NCBI RefSeq assembly: GCF_000445065.1
Contig: NZ_ATHO01000061.1
Coordinates: 1-33,336 of the forward strand
Direction of reading: 5' to 3'
Source of the DNA: Sphingobium quisquiliarum P25
GTDB lineage: Bacteria; Pseudomonadota; Alphaproteobacteria; Sphingomonadales; Sphingomonadaceae
Length of the DNA stretch: 33,336 nucleotides
How positions within the stretch are numbered: position 1 is the stretch's first letter; each line of letters opens with the position of its first letter. A program made the position numbers and the translations under genes. The notes under the pieces are model-generated. The model did not search any database, was not told where the DNA came from, and worked only from the letters and a program-made list of their open reading frames with translations. Of this stretch, positions 9,073-17,493 are shown in pieces.

Positions 9073-11476
9073 GCGGATAGCGCTTGCCGTTCCACAGGAA
9101 ATCGCCCGGCAGGTCCTTGGGACGGCGTATCTCCACCTTCCACGTGCCGCCCGCCTTTTGGTAGCGGACGCTGACCGGGCCGGAGGGCGTTGCGGCAGTG
9201 GCGTGCAACTGGCGGAGCGAACCCGGCGCGGGTTCCACCTTCAACCGGGCATAGCCCGGCGCATCGGGTCCGATGCCCGCGACGATGCCCAGCAGATCGG
9301 CGGTGGGATGCGCGCTCCACGCATGGCTGTCGGACCGGGTCGACATGGCCTGTCCGCCCTGTCCCGAACCGTCCCGTTCCTCCGGCCAGGTCGTATAGTT
9401 CAGCTTCAAAAGGTCGCGCCATGTGTCGAGCAAGGCCAGATACCGGCCGCTTTCGCCCGCATGGACCAGCGCCTGCGCCAGATACCAGGCGAAATAATAG
9501 CTGACCTGCGTAATGCCCTCCGGCGCGTCGATCCCTTTCCCCGGCGCAACGATTTTATCGATGATCCCCCGCGCTTCTTCCCTGGACGCCACATCGTAGA
9601 GGATGGCGAGGGCGTTCATATGCTGGCTGAACCGGCCGCCGTCGGGATTGTCGGCGAACAGGCCGCGCGCCGGGACCCAGCAATGCTGGCGGATCGCCGC
9701 TTTCAGCTGCTGGGCCATTCCGCCATATCGCTGCCCATTCGCCGCGTCGCCGAACGCGGCCTCGATCGCCGCGCCCTGCTGCAACGCGCCCAGCCACAGC
9801 GCGCTCATCAGGCAGCTTTCCTGCCGGTCCCTGCTGTAGGAAGGGAAAATGTCCCGGTCGGTGGCGGGCTGGCCCACCCAATCGATGAAGTTCCATTGCG
9901 GGTTCTTCTTCAACAGCCCCGAAGCCGTCTGATAGGGCTTGAACCAGTCGATGATCTGCCGCATCCGGCCGATATTGCGCACGATCGGCGCTGGATCGGG
10001 CTGGCGCATCCGCCAATCGTCCAGCATCCCGACCCACAAAAGCGCGAACGGCGCGATGACATTATTGCCGCGCGTCGGCCATGCGCCCTCGATCAGCCCG
10101 CCATCCACATTCGACGCGGCGAAAGCATCGATCGCCTGCTCCGCCAGCCGGGGATCGCCCGCCACGGCGTAGGAGATCAGCATTTGCAGCCGCGTGTCCC
10201 CCGCATATTGCAGCTGCTCCCAATAGGCGGTGTCCATATAGGTTTCGTGCGCATCGATGCGCGCCGTGCGCCAGCCGATGTCAAAGATTTTCTGGAGCTG
10301 CGGATCGTCGCTGGAAAACTGCCCCACCTGCTCGAAGGGATAGCCGGTTTCGAAAGCGCGCAATCCTTGCAGCGTCAGCGGTTGGTCCGCCGTCTCCACC
10401 GTGATTTCGGCAAAGCGCCATGTCCGCCACCAAAGCGGTGCGAAACGGCGCGGCTGGCCATCGGCGATGAATATATCCCAAATGCCTATTGGCTTGCGGT
10501 CGCCGATCAGGTTGCGATCGCCCTTGCGATTCTTCTCGTCATACAGCGCTTCGGCCCACAGCATCCTGATCCTGGCCCCGCGCCCGCCTGTTACGGACAG
10601 TTCGGGATAGGCCGCCACCATCGCGTCGCGCTGGATCAGCAGGGTCGCCTTGCTGTTGGCCGGGATCGTCACCGGCCTGCCGGGGAAAGCCATGGCGGCG
10701 GGCAGGCCGGTGCGCACGACCTTGCCCGCCGGGACCGGCACATGGCTTTGTTGCGGCAGCCGGTCAGCGACCAATGTGCGTCCGGCCGCTTGCGGAGCGG
10801 GAACGGCGTCCAGCCACCCGCCCCCCTTTTCCTGCGCTCCGGCAAAGTCGAACTCCGCCTTCGATGCGTCGATGGTTTCGGGATTGCCGGCGACATAATA
10901 CCAGTTCTTCACCTGCCGCCATCCATTGGCGAAACCGCGCCCGGCGTCGCGCTTGACGCGCCAGCCGGGCGTGCCGGTGCCGATGGCGGGGCCCTCCTGA
11001 CCGGCGATCAGGCGGAAGCCGGTGGCGACGCTTTGCTGGAAAAGAGGCGCGGTGCTGGTGAAAAGGGATGCGCCCTGCGCCGCCGTGATTTGCGCCGGTG
11101 TCGCATCGCGGGGGAGGGAGAGCGGCTTGACCCCGTTCCATACCGTCGCGGCGATGACGTTGCCGCCGCGTTGCAGGAAGGGGGCAAGGTCGATGCTCTC
11201 TTCCCGCCAGTGATCGATGTCCCCCGCCGAAGGCCCGGACGCCACGCGGCGGCCGTTCACATACAGGATGAAGCGGTTGTCGGCGGTCACGCGCACGGGA
11301 AAGCTGGCGGGCCTGGCCTTGAGGTCAAAGGCGCGGCGGAAGTGAAGGACGATAGGGCGCGCCTCTGGCCCTGCCTCCGGATGACTGATCCAGCCTTGCG
11401 CGCTATCCGCCTGGGCAAGGACCGGAGGCGCCGCCGTCAGCAGCAGCGCCGCCGAGGCAAGGGCATGGAATTTCAT
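9032..11476 (-). CDS. secreted alpha-L-rhamnosidase, GH78 family
   Basis: 814-residue exported glycosidase that removes terminal L-rhamnose from plant glycosides or polysaccharides. The signal peptide is MKFHALASAALLLTAAPPVL ending AQA. N-terminal beta-sandwich domains include ADNRFILYVNGRRVASGPS. The (alpha/alpha)6 catalytic domain carries DTAYWEQLQYAGD, giving D415, E420 and D427 with spacing 5 and 12, exactly that of the D567/E572/D579 set of a characterised GH78 enzyme; E420 would be the general acid. The base is probably E699 or E700 in TTWPEERDG, followed by SHAWSAHPTADLL. I chose the second ATG of a tandem pair (11476) because GGAG lies 7 nt upstream; a GTG four codons earlier is also open. 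Its 3' end overlaps the isomerase gene tail-to-tail by 41 bp. Confidence 0.88.
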   Translation of the reverse strand: MKFHALASAALLLTAAPPVLAQADSAQGWISHPEAGPEARPIVLHFRRAFDLKARPASFPVRVTADNRFILYVNGRRVASGPSAGDIDHWREESIDLAPFLQRGGNVIAATVWNGVKPLSLPRDATPAQITAAQGASLFTSTAPLFQQSVATGFRLIAGQEGPAIGTGTPGWRVKRDAGRGFANGWRQVKNWYYVAGNPETIDASKAEFDFAGAQEKGGGWLDAVPAPQAAGRTLVADRLPQQSHVPVPAGKVVRTGLPAAMAFPGRPVTIPANSKATLLIQRDAMVAAYPELSVTGGRGARIRMLWAEALYDEKNRKGDRNLIGDRKPIGIWDIFIADGQPRRFAPLWWRTWRFAEITVETADQPLTLQGLRAFETGYPFEQVGQFSSDDPQLQKIFDIGWRTARIDAHETYMDTAYWEQLQYAGDTRLQMLISYAVAGDPRLAEQAIDAFAASNVDGGLIEGAWPTRGNNVIAPFALLWVGMLDDWRMRQPDPAPIVRNIGRMRQIIDWFKPYQTASGLLKKNPQWNFIDWVGQPATDRDIFPSYSRDRQESCLMSALWLGALQQGAAIEAAFGDAANGQRYGGMAQQLKAAIRQHCWVPARGLFADNPDGGRFSQHMNALAILYDVASREEARGIIDKIVAPGKGIDAPEGITQVSYYFAWYLAQALVHAGESGRYLALLDTWRDLLKLNYTTWPEERDGSGQGGQAMSTRSDSHAWSAHPTADLLGIVAGIGPDAPGYARLKVEPAPGSLRQLHATAATPSGPVSVRYQKAGGTWKVEIRRPKDLPGDFLWNGKRYPLTRTTTKLTVPVR

Positions 11477-11501
11477 CATCTTCTCCACTCAGGTCAGGAC
11501 C

Positions 11502-11529
11502 GATCATCATTTTTGATCATATGTGATCA
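11502..11529. promoter_or_regulatory. repeated TGATCA elements upstream of the rhamnosidase gene
   Basis: Two TGATCA palindromes (11514-11519 and 11524-11529) are spaced by 4 nt, and a further GATCAT stands at 11502. They make an AT-rich island 26-53 nt upstream of the rhamnosidase start, where a promoter or operator is expected. The regulator is unknown. Confidence 0.35.
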
Positions 11530-11578
11530 TTAGACCTGGATGGGAGCAGTTGTCACCCGAAAGTGGCGCGCATGGCCG

Positions 11579-12742
11579 TCAGTCTCGTCCCGTCGCGCCA
11601 GAAGCGCTGCTGGTGCAGCCATCCTGCCGCCCCTTCGCGCTCCAGCCCACGGCATTTTCCAGCATCTTCACATAGGCCGGGTCGGAATAGGCCTCCGGCC
11701 GGTGCCCGATGGCCGAATAGAAGACCCGGCCCCTGCCCATGCAGCGGGTCCAGGCGATCGGATGATCCCCGCCCATGCGCAGGTCCTGCCCGCCCATGCC
11801 TTTGGGGCTATAGCTCCGCTCGTCCAGCGTCGCGATAATGGCCGACCCGCTGGCGCGGGGATTGTTCTTGAAGGAATACCATTCGTCCTTCATCGTCCAT
11901 TCCGGCGGAAGTCCCTGGCCGACCGGGCCTTCCCTGTCCTCCACGACGATGCGTGCGTCCTGGAACTGCGGGCCCATGGGATGTCCCGCAAAGCGCGCTC
12001 CGATCAGATCATCGGCATACCAGTCCCAAAAGGTCGCGGGATCACCGGCCGAACCATGGACGGCCACGAAGCCGCCGCCGCGCTTCAGGAAATGTTGGAG
12101 CGCCTTGCGCTGGGACAGCGTCAGCACGTCGCCGCTGACATTGTTCCAGATCACGGCATCGAATTGCGCAAGCGTCTTGGGATGGATCGCGCCGCCCTTG
12201 TCCGTCGCTGCGATGGCCCAGCCCTTGCGCTTCGCCATCGCGAAAAACGCCTCATGCGCGGCATCCACCGAAGGACCGTCGCGATAGCCCGTCATCTTCT
12301 CGAACAGCAGGATGCGGGGCTTGCCCCTGGGCAGGTCGAACACCGGCCGGTCATTGTCATAACGCGCGCAGCGGGCCTGCCGGTCGGAGGCGGTGACGGG
12401 CAGGAGCTTGAGCTTCCGGTCGATCGCCGCAAGCTGAGCGCCATTGAGGCGCAGGAAGCTCCCCGCATCCTTGAGCGTCAGGATGGAAGCGAAGCTGGGC
12501 GCGGTCGTGCCGCGGAACATGGGCGGCATCTTGGCGATCGCGCCGGGCGCTTCGCTTTCCACCACGGCGTGCGCGGCCGGGCTCAGCAATATGTCGATCA
12601 GCGGAGAGCCGAGGGAAAAGGGCATGTCGCGCAGCGGGCAGTCCGTCACCGCCGCCGCCGACGACGCCGCCGATGCAGGCGCCGGACCGAGCGTCAGCGC
12701 CATCAAGGCTGCTATGCCATGAATGATAGTTGATCTGCGCAC
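11579..12742 (-). CDS. secreted ThuA-like domain protein
   Basis: 387-residue protein with an N-terminal signal (IIHGIAALMALTLG, then PAPASAA). A unique region of about 110 residues follows, and then a ThuA-like, glutamine-amidotransferase-fold domain from about 140 to the end. Markers are KPRILLFEKMTGYRD, FDAVIWNNVSGDVL, LKRGGGFVAVHGSAGD, FAGHPMGPQFQDARIVVED, DEWYSFKNNPR, DHPIAWTRCMGRGRVFYSAIGH and the C-terminal YVKMLENAVGWS. ThuA domains occur in sugar-utilisation loci; 3-keto-sugar roles have been proposed, and the classic Cys-His-Glu triad is lost. Start is a GTG at 12742 with AAGGA 6 nt upstream; a nearby ATG is out of frame. It precedes the rhamnosidase gene by 102 bp on the same strand, so the two probably serve one carbohydrate pathway. 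Confidence 0.82.
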   Translation of the reverse strand: MRRSTIIHGIAALMALTLGPAPASAASSAAAVTDCPLRDMPFSLGSPLIDILLSPAAHAVVESEAPGAIAKMPPMFRGTTAPSFASILTLKDAGSFLRLNGAQLAAIDRKLKLLPVTASDRQARCARYDNDRPVFDLPRGKPRILLFEKMTGYRDGPSVDAAHEAFFAMAKRKGWAIAATDKGGAIHPKTLAQFDAVIWNNVSGDVLTLSQRKALQHFLKRGGGFVAVHGSAGDPATFWDWYADDLIGARFAGHPMGPQFQDARIVVEDREGPVGQGLPPEWTMKDEWYSFKNNPRASGSAIIATLDERSYSPKGMGGQDLRMGGDHPIAWTRCMGRGRVFYSAIGHRPEAYSDPAYVKMLENAVGWSAKGRQDGCTSSASGATGRD

Positions 12743-12768
12743 AGGGCATCCTTGATTGCTTTTCTATT

Positions 12769-12780
12769 TGTACGAGTATA
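12769..12780. promoter_or_regulatory. GntR-like operator candidate between divergent sugar genes
   Basis: TGTACGAGTATA is a near-palindrome (TxTAC-NN-GTAxA) in an AT-rich patch of the 135-bp gap between the divergent ThuA-domain and GguC/AraD1-type genes. Its shape is like GntR/FadR-subfamily sites. The assignment rests on symmetry and position. Confidence 0.35.
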
Positions 12781-12877
12781 TCCGCAACCAGTGCTCGTCA
12801 ACCTGGGACGTCCAGCGGGGCGGAAGCCCGCCTAAGGAAATCACCCGCCGTCCCCCCGGCAAGATGGAGAATGCCGC

Positions 12878-13855
12878 ATGATCAGGTCGCTAGTTCAGTT
12901 CGTAGAAAATGGCACGCGCGGCGTCCTCGCGCTCGATGCCGAAGGTCAGGCGCGCCGGTTGCACTCGACGCCATCGGTCCGCGCGCTGGCGGACGATGCG
13001 ATCGCCGCGAAAAGCACACTGGCCGCGCTGGCGGCCGATCGGCTTGGCGATCCGATGACGCTCGACCGCCTCGTCTTCCTGCCGCCGGTCGACCATGACG
13101 ATCCTGCTCATCTGCTGATTTCCGGCACCGGCCTTACCCATCTCGGTTCCGCCGAAGGGCGCGACAAGATGCACAAGGCCGCCGCCGCGGGCCACGCCAC
13201 CGACAGCATGCGCATGTTCCTGATGGGCGAGGAAGGCGGCAAGCCTGCGCCCGGCCAGGAAGGCGTGCAGCCCGAATGGTTCTACAAGGGCGACGGGTCG
13301 ATCCTGATCGGTTCCGAAACGCCGATCGCCATGCCCGGCTTCGCCACCGATGGCAGCGAGGAACCGGAAATCGCGGGCATCTATTATGTCGGGCCGGATG
13401 GCACGCCTTTCCGCCTGGGCTATGCCATCGGCAACGAATTTTCCGATCATGTGATGGAGCGCGTCAATTATCTCTTCCTCGCCCACAGCAAGCTGCGGCA
13501 GGCGGCGCTGGGGCCGGAACTTCTGCTGGGCGAACTGCCGGGCGACGTGCGGGGAAACAGCCGCATCCTGCGCGACGGCAAGACGCTCTGGGAAAAGCCG
13601 TTCCTGTCGGGCGAAAAGAATATGTCCCACAGCATCGCCAATCTGGAACATCATCATTTCAAATATGGGCAGTTCCGGCGGCCCGGCGACGTCCACATCC
13701 ATTTCTTCGGCACCGCCACCCTGTCCTTCGCCGACCAGATCGAAACGCGGGAAGGCGATGTGTTCGAAATATCGGCCAACTGCTTCACCCTGCCGCTCCG
13801 CAACCAGCTTGTACGCACGCCCGGCGAGGGGCTGAGGGTGGTGAGCGTGCTCTGA
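12878..13855 (+). CDS. GguC/AraD1-type fumarylacetoacetate hydrolase superfamily protein
   Basis: 325-residue protein of the GguC or AraD1 group, distantly related to fumarylacetoacetate hydrolases. The group signature is clear: ISGTGLTHLGSAEGRDKMHK (89-108), then TDSMRMFLMGEEGG and PGQEGVQPEWFYKGDGSI. LGYAIGNEFSDHVMER probably supplies acidic metal ligands, and PGDVHIHFFGTATLSFAD lies near the end. Relatives sit in L-arabinose and related sugar-acid pathways, where AraD1 is annotated as a 2-keto-3-deoxy-L-arabonate dehydratase. ATG at 12878 has GGAG 8 nt upstream. It is divergent from the ThuA and rhamnosidase genes. A role downstream of released L-rhamnose or L-arabinose is plausible but is inference, since no sugar dehydrogenase is in the window. 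Confidence 0.85.
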   Translation: MIRSLVQFVENGTRGVLALDAEGQARRLHSTPSVRALADDAIAAKSTLAALAADRLGDPMTLDRLVFLPPVDHDDPAHLLISGTGLTHLGSAEGRDKMHKAAAAGHATDSMRMFLMGEEGGKPAPGQEGVQPEWFYKGDGSILIGSETPIAMPGFATDGSEEPEIAGIYYVGPDGTPFRLGYAIGNEFSDHVMERVNYLFLAHSKLRQAALGPELLLGELPGDVRGNSRILRDGKTLWEKPFLSGEKNMSHSIANLEHHHFKYGQFRRPGDVHIHFFGTATLSFADQIETREGDVFEISANCFTLPLRNQLVRTPGEGLRVVSVL

Positions 13856-13870
13856 CCGGCCGTCACGGCA

Positions 13871-13884
13871 AGGCCGTACGGCCT
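13871..13884. promoter_or_regulatory. 14-bp perfect palindrome between the GguC/AraD1-type and TetR genes
   Basis: AGGCCGTACGGCCT is a perfect 14-bp palindrome, extended by GC...GC pairs after one mismatch on each side (13868-13887). It lies 15 nt after the GguC/AraD1-type stop and 90 nt before the TetR start. It may be an autoregulatory TetR operator. It has no T-run, so a Rho-independent terminator is less likely. Confidence 0.4.
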
Positions 13885-13973
13885 GGCAAGGTCCGCGCCT
13901 GCCGCCCCGTTCAGCGCGTGGGCGGATGGCGCTTTGCTTGACGGGGTTTCGGGGGCGTGGAAAACATGGTGCC

Positions 13974-14645
13974 ATGAAAGACCCCGTAAAAGCCGGAGAG
14001 CCGAAAACGCCTCGGCGTCCTGGGCGGCCGCGCAGCCTTGAAATAGATCAGATCATCGACGCTGCGTTGGATCTGGGGCTGGAATCGCTGACGATGGGCC
14101 GGGTGGCGGACAGGCTGGGCGTGGTGAAGGCGGCGCTCTACAACTATGTCGCCACCCGCGAAGAACTGGTGATGCTCGCCGCCGCCCGCGCGGCGAGGAT
14201 GCACCCCTTCCCGGAAGATGAGGGACAGTCCTGGAAAGACTATGCGCTGGACCATGCGCGGGCCCTGTTCGAACTGCTGACCGGCGACGCTCAGCTGCTG
14301 ATCTCCTACATGACGGGCGGGATGGGGCAGCTTGCCAGCGCCGACAGGACGGAAGCATGGTTGCGGGCCATGACGAAGCGCGGCTTTACCGCCGATGAGG
14401 CGATCCGTCTGCTGCAATCCATCGGCTATCTGGTGGTGGGCGCGGCGGCCAGCGCCCTGCACGCCAAGGCGGCTGCGACTCCAGAGGATGAGGCCCGCGC
14501 AATCCTGCGCAAGCGGGGCGCGCATGAATTGCCCCTGCTGCGTACCGCTCTTGAAAGCGCGTCGGAACGATCCGCGCCGGGCAATTGGGAACGTGCGCTG
14601 ATGATCATTCTGGACGGCAGCATGCCCACAGCGGCGGCGGATTAG
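13974..14645 (+). CDS. TetR/AcrR-family transcriptional regulator
   Basis: 223-residue regulator. The DNA-binding domain spans about 23-68: IDQIIDAALDLGLESLTMGR, then VADRLGVVKAALYNYVATRE with the recognition helix in VVKAALYNYV, preceded by a basic RRPGRPRS arm. The helical ligand domain that follows has no specific signature. I chose the ATG at 13974, which gives the usual basic N-terminus; the frame is open further upstream but would add 16 atypical residues. It stands 223 bp upstream of a co-directional TonB-dependent receptor gene, its most likely target. A 7-bp inverted repeat (AGCGCCT/AGGCGCT, 14644-14680) follows its stop but lacks a T-run. Confidence 0.9.
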   Translation: MKDPVKAGEPKTPRRPGRPRSLEIDQIIDAALDLGLESLTMGRVADRLGVVKAALYNYVATREELVMLAAARAARMHPFPEDEGQSWKDYALDHARALFELLTGDAQLLISYMTGGMGQLASADRTEAWLRAMTKRGFTADEAIRLLQSIGYLVVGAAASALHAKAAATPEDEARAILRKRGAHELPLLRTALESASERSAPGNWERALMIILDGSMPTAAAD

Positions 14646-14868
14646 CGCCTGAGCGTTCAGTAAATTCGGGTAAAGGCGCTATGGTCGCACCTGCCGCGCC
14701 GGGCACGATCTGTCATTCCCAACCGGCATAGCATACGGCCAAACTTGCTCCTTTCATCGCCTGGAGCGCTCTGCCTATCCTGATCCAGACCCGGATTTGG
14801 ATGCCTGACGGCAACTGGGAACAAGCCAAAAAGGCGGCAAATGATCCGGGCAACAGGGGAGAGGAACC

Positions 14869-17361
14869 ATGAGCCTCAATCATCGGCAGGCCCGTCTGTT
14901 TTTGGGCGTCGCCGCCGCCGCCATTGCACCGGCATTCACTTCACCCGCCACGGCGCAACAGCAGAGCGCAGCGGCGATCAAGGACGTCGACATCATCGTC
15001 ACGGCGCAGCGCCGCGAGGAACGTGCGCAGGACGTGCCCATCGTCGTCAATGTGTTTTCGGCGCAGCGCCTGGAGGAACTGGACGTCAACGAACCGCAGG
15101 ACCTTTACGGCACCGTTCCTTCGCTGGTTGTCGGAACGCAGGGCAATGCTTCCAGAGAGGCGCAGAATTTTGCCATTCGCGGACAGGCGACCGGCTATCA
15201 ATCCTCGCCAGCGGTGATCATCTATATGAACGAAGTGCCTTTGCCTGCGGTTGGGGGAGGACTTCAAGGCGGGCCGGGCCTGATGGTCGATCTGGAAAAT
15301 GTGCAAGTGCTGTCAGGGCCGCAGGGCACTTTGTTCGGCCGCAACACTACGGGCGGCGCTGTCCTCTACTCACCGCGCAAGCCCACAAATGCATTTGAAG
15401 GTTATCTGGAAGGAACAGCGGGCAATTATAACCTGTGGGGCGTGGAAGGCGCGCTCAACATCCCGGTGATCGACGACAAGCTGATGATCCGCGCCGTGGG
15501 CGCTTTCCAGGACCGTCGCGGTTTCACCAAGGACATCGTCTGGAACAAGTGGCGCGATGACACGCACTGGTATTCGGGCCGGCTCGGCATAACGCTGAAA
15601 CCCTTCGAAGGCGTCGAAAATTACCTGATGCTCTATGGGTCCAAATCCTCCAACAACGGCACCGGGCACATTCATGAAGGCTTCAATATAGCCAGAATGC
15701 AGTCGCTGGGCCTTTGCTTCGAAGCGCCCGTTCCGGGCCTCAATTTCAGTTGCGGCGTCTATCAGGCGCAGTCTGACATTGCGGAAGATATCGGCCCGCG
15801 ACGGACGCGGCTGAATGCCGATGTCTACAGCAGGATCAAATTGTGGGGCGCTATCAACACCACCACGATCGAGCTGAACGATGCTGTGACGCTGAAGAAC
15901 ATCTTCAGTTACCAACGGCAAATCGTGGACAATGCGTTCGATCAGGATGGAACGCCGATCCAGCAATATGGCGCGCAGCAGGATGCGGCTCTGCCTGACT
16001 TCCCCGTTCCGGGGCTGATCGAATATGGCGTTCCCTCCGCCTTTTTCGGGCTCAATCCCAACCAGATCTACCAAAATGGCGGCGATATCGTCAGGCCCGA
16101 TGGCAATCGGCAGATCACCGAGGAGTTGCAGCTTCAAGGCAATTTGCTGGACAACAGGCTTCAATTCACGGCGGGCGCCTTTTACTTCGAAAACAAGAAT
16201 GCCGGGCGCAGCCAGACGGCTGAGGTGCAATTCTGTCCCGCCGCGGCCACTGGCCTCAGCGCTATTTGCCCGGTCCGCGTCAGTGAAGGAGGCACGTTCA
16301 AGGAGCGATCCAAGGCGATCTATGCTCAAACGACGCTGGACCTTGGCGCGCTGGCGCCGCAGATGGAAACTCTCCGCCTGACCACCGGCATCCGCTACAC
16401 CTGGGATGACATCAGGGCGTCAGTGAACCGCGCCTTCGCCAGCAATGCGCGGCTGAAAACCGATGCCGCGACCTGGACCGTGGGGCTGGATTATCATCCG
16501 GTCGACAACCTCATGCTCTATGGGAAGGTCAGCCGGGGATATAAGGCGGGAGGCATTCTGGATGCAGCCGTCTTCGCCGAAAAGCTGACGTTCGCGCCGG
16601 AAAAGCTGATGACGTACGAAACCGGGTTCAAGTCCGACTGGCAGCTTGGCGGCATGCCGCTCCGGTTCAACGCCACTTATTATTTCTCGGACTATTCGAA
16701 TATCCAGCGGCCGACCGGCGACTTCAATCCCGACGCGGACCCCTTGACGCCCGGCGATCAGGGCCTGCCCGGCGCCCAGGTGTTGGGCGCATCGGCACAT
16801 ATCCAGGGCCTGGAGATTGAAACATCCATCCGGCCCGCCAAGGGCGTGGAGATTGGCGGAACGGTCAGCCATACCGACGCCGATTACACCAAGTTCGAAT
16901 ATCTGGTGACAGGCGGTCCGGGCGGCGGTCCGTTTCCGGGCTGCAACGGCACGGTTCTCCCCGGCCAGGTGGCTGACCTAAGCTGCCGTCCGTTCCAGTT
17001 CGTCACGAACTGGATCTACAACATCTATGGCTCGGTCGAAATTCCGGTGCCGGAAGATGCCGGCAAGCTGTCACTCTACATGAACTATTCGCATGTCAGC
17101 AGGCAGCCGACCTCGCCTCTGCATGACGACAGCACCGAACCGGGATCGATATTGGAACCATTTGGCCTCCTGAACGCATCACTTAGCTGGCGCAATATCG
17201 GAAGGAGCGGATTGGACGCGACGCTGTTCGTCAACAATCTGCTGAACAAGCTTTACCGGGTCAGCAACTCCAACGTCTACAATGACTTGCTTGTCGCATC
17301 ATCGCTTTATGGCGAACCGAGGATGTGGGGTTTGAAACTGCGTTACAGCTTCGGCAAATGA
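14869..17361 (+). CDS. TonB-dependent receptor
   Basis: 830-residue outer-membrane receptor. The signal peptide ends in the region AFTSPATAQQ. IIVTAQRREERAQDVPIVV (about 43-61) is the TonB box and plug start. The plug (to about 170) contains IRGQATGYQSSPAVIIYMNE and VQVLSGPQGTLFGRNTTGGA. The 22-strand barrel follows, with YGKVSRGYKAGG and a C-terminal end in LKLRYSFGK, aromatic near the terminus as usual. SD AGAGGAA is directly upstream. It belongs to the large sphingomonad class that imports organic substrates such as sugars, aromatics or steroids rather than siderophores; the substrate is undetermined. It follows a TetR gene and is closed by a strong terminator, so it is a single transcription unit. 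The 223 bp upstream show no clear promoter to me. Confidence 0.92.
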   Translation: MSLNHRQARLFLGVAAAAIAPAFTSPATAQQQSAAAIKDVDIIVTAQRREERAQDVPIVVNVFSAQRLEELDVNEPQDLYGTVPSLVVGTQGNASREAQNFAIRGQATGYQSSPAVIIYMNEVPLPAVGGGLQGGPGLMVDLENVQVLSGPQGTLFGRNTTGGAVLYSPRKPTNAFEGYLEGTAGNYNLWGVEGALNIPVIDDKLMIRAVGAFQDRRGFTKDIVWNKWRDDTHWYSGRLGITLKPFEGVENYLMLYGSKSSNNGTGHIHEGFNIARMQSLGLCFEAPVPGLNFSCGVYQAQSDIAEDIGPRRTRLNADVYSRIKLWGAINTTTIELNDAVTLKNIFSYQRQIVDNAFDQDGTPIQQYGAQQDAALPDFPVPGLIEYGVPSAFFGLNPNQIYQNGGDIVRPDGNRQITEELQLQGNLLDNRLQFTAGAFYFENKNAGRSQTAEVQFCPAAATGLSAICPVRVSEGGTFKERSKAIYAQTTLDLGALAPQMETLRLTTGIRYTWDDIRASVNRAFASNARLKTDAATWTVGLDYHPVDNLMLYGKVSRGYKAGGILDAAVFAEKLTFAPEKLMTYETGFKSDWQLGGMPLRFNATYYFSDYSNIQRPTGDFNPDADPLTPGDQGLPGAQVLGASAHIQGLEIETSIRPAKGVEIGGTVSHTDADYTKFEYLVTGGPGGGPFPGCNGTVLPGQVADLSCRPFQFVTNWIYNIYGSVEIPVPEDAGKLSLYMNYSHVSRQPTSPLHDDSTEPGSILEPFGLLNASLSWRNIGRSGLDATLFVNNLLNKLYRVSNSNVYNDLLVASSLYGEPRMWGLKLRYSFGK

Positions 17362-17368
17362 AGAAAGA

Positions 17369-17425
17369 GGGTGCCGCCAATAATAAATGACCAACGGTCA
17401 AAAACTATTGCGGCACCCCTTTTTC
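17369..17425 (+). terminator. Rho-independent terminator of the TonB receptor gene
   Basis: GGGTGCCGC (17369-17377) pairs with GCGGCACCC (17410-17418), with an inner GACC/GGTC hairpin, followed by CTTTTTCC. It begins 7 nt after the receptor stop. Perfect 9-bp GC-rich stem plus T-run. Confidence 0.85.
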
Positions 17426-17479
17426 CTATGTAGGATCAGCTTAAAGCCCCCGGAATCATGAGGGGCTCCGCCATAGGAA
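17423..17479 (+). promoter_or_regulatory. structured leader in front of the HiPIP operon
   Basis: TTCCTATG (17423-17430) pairs perfectly with CATAGGAA (17472-17479), enclosing a second stem AGCCCC (17445-17450) / GGGGCT (17462-17467). The outer stem ends immediately before the HiPIP SD (GAGGAG). If transcribed it would form a nested hairpin able to influence initiation. No known RNA family is recognised. Confidence 0.4.
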
Positions 17480-17493
17480 GAGGAGCCTGGTGA

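Noticed and set aside
9158..11533. 791-codon plus-strand open frame opposite the rhamnosidase
   Set aside because: The minus strand has a signal peptide and the exact GH78 catalytic spacing. The plus frame has neither SD nor motif.
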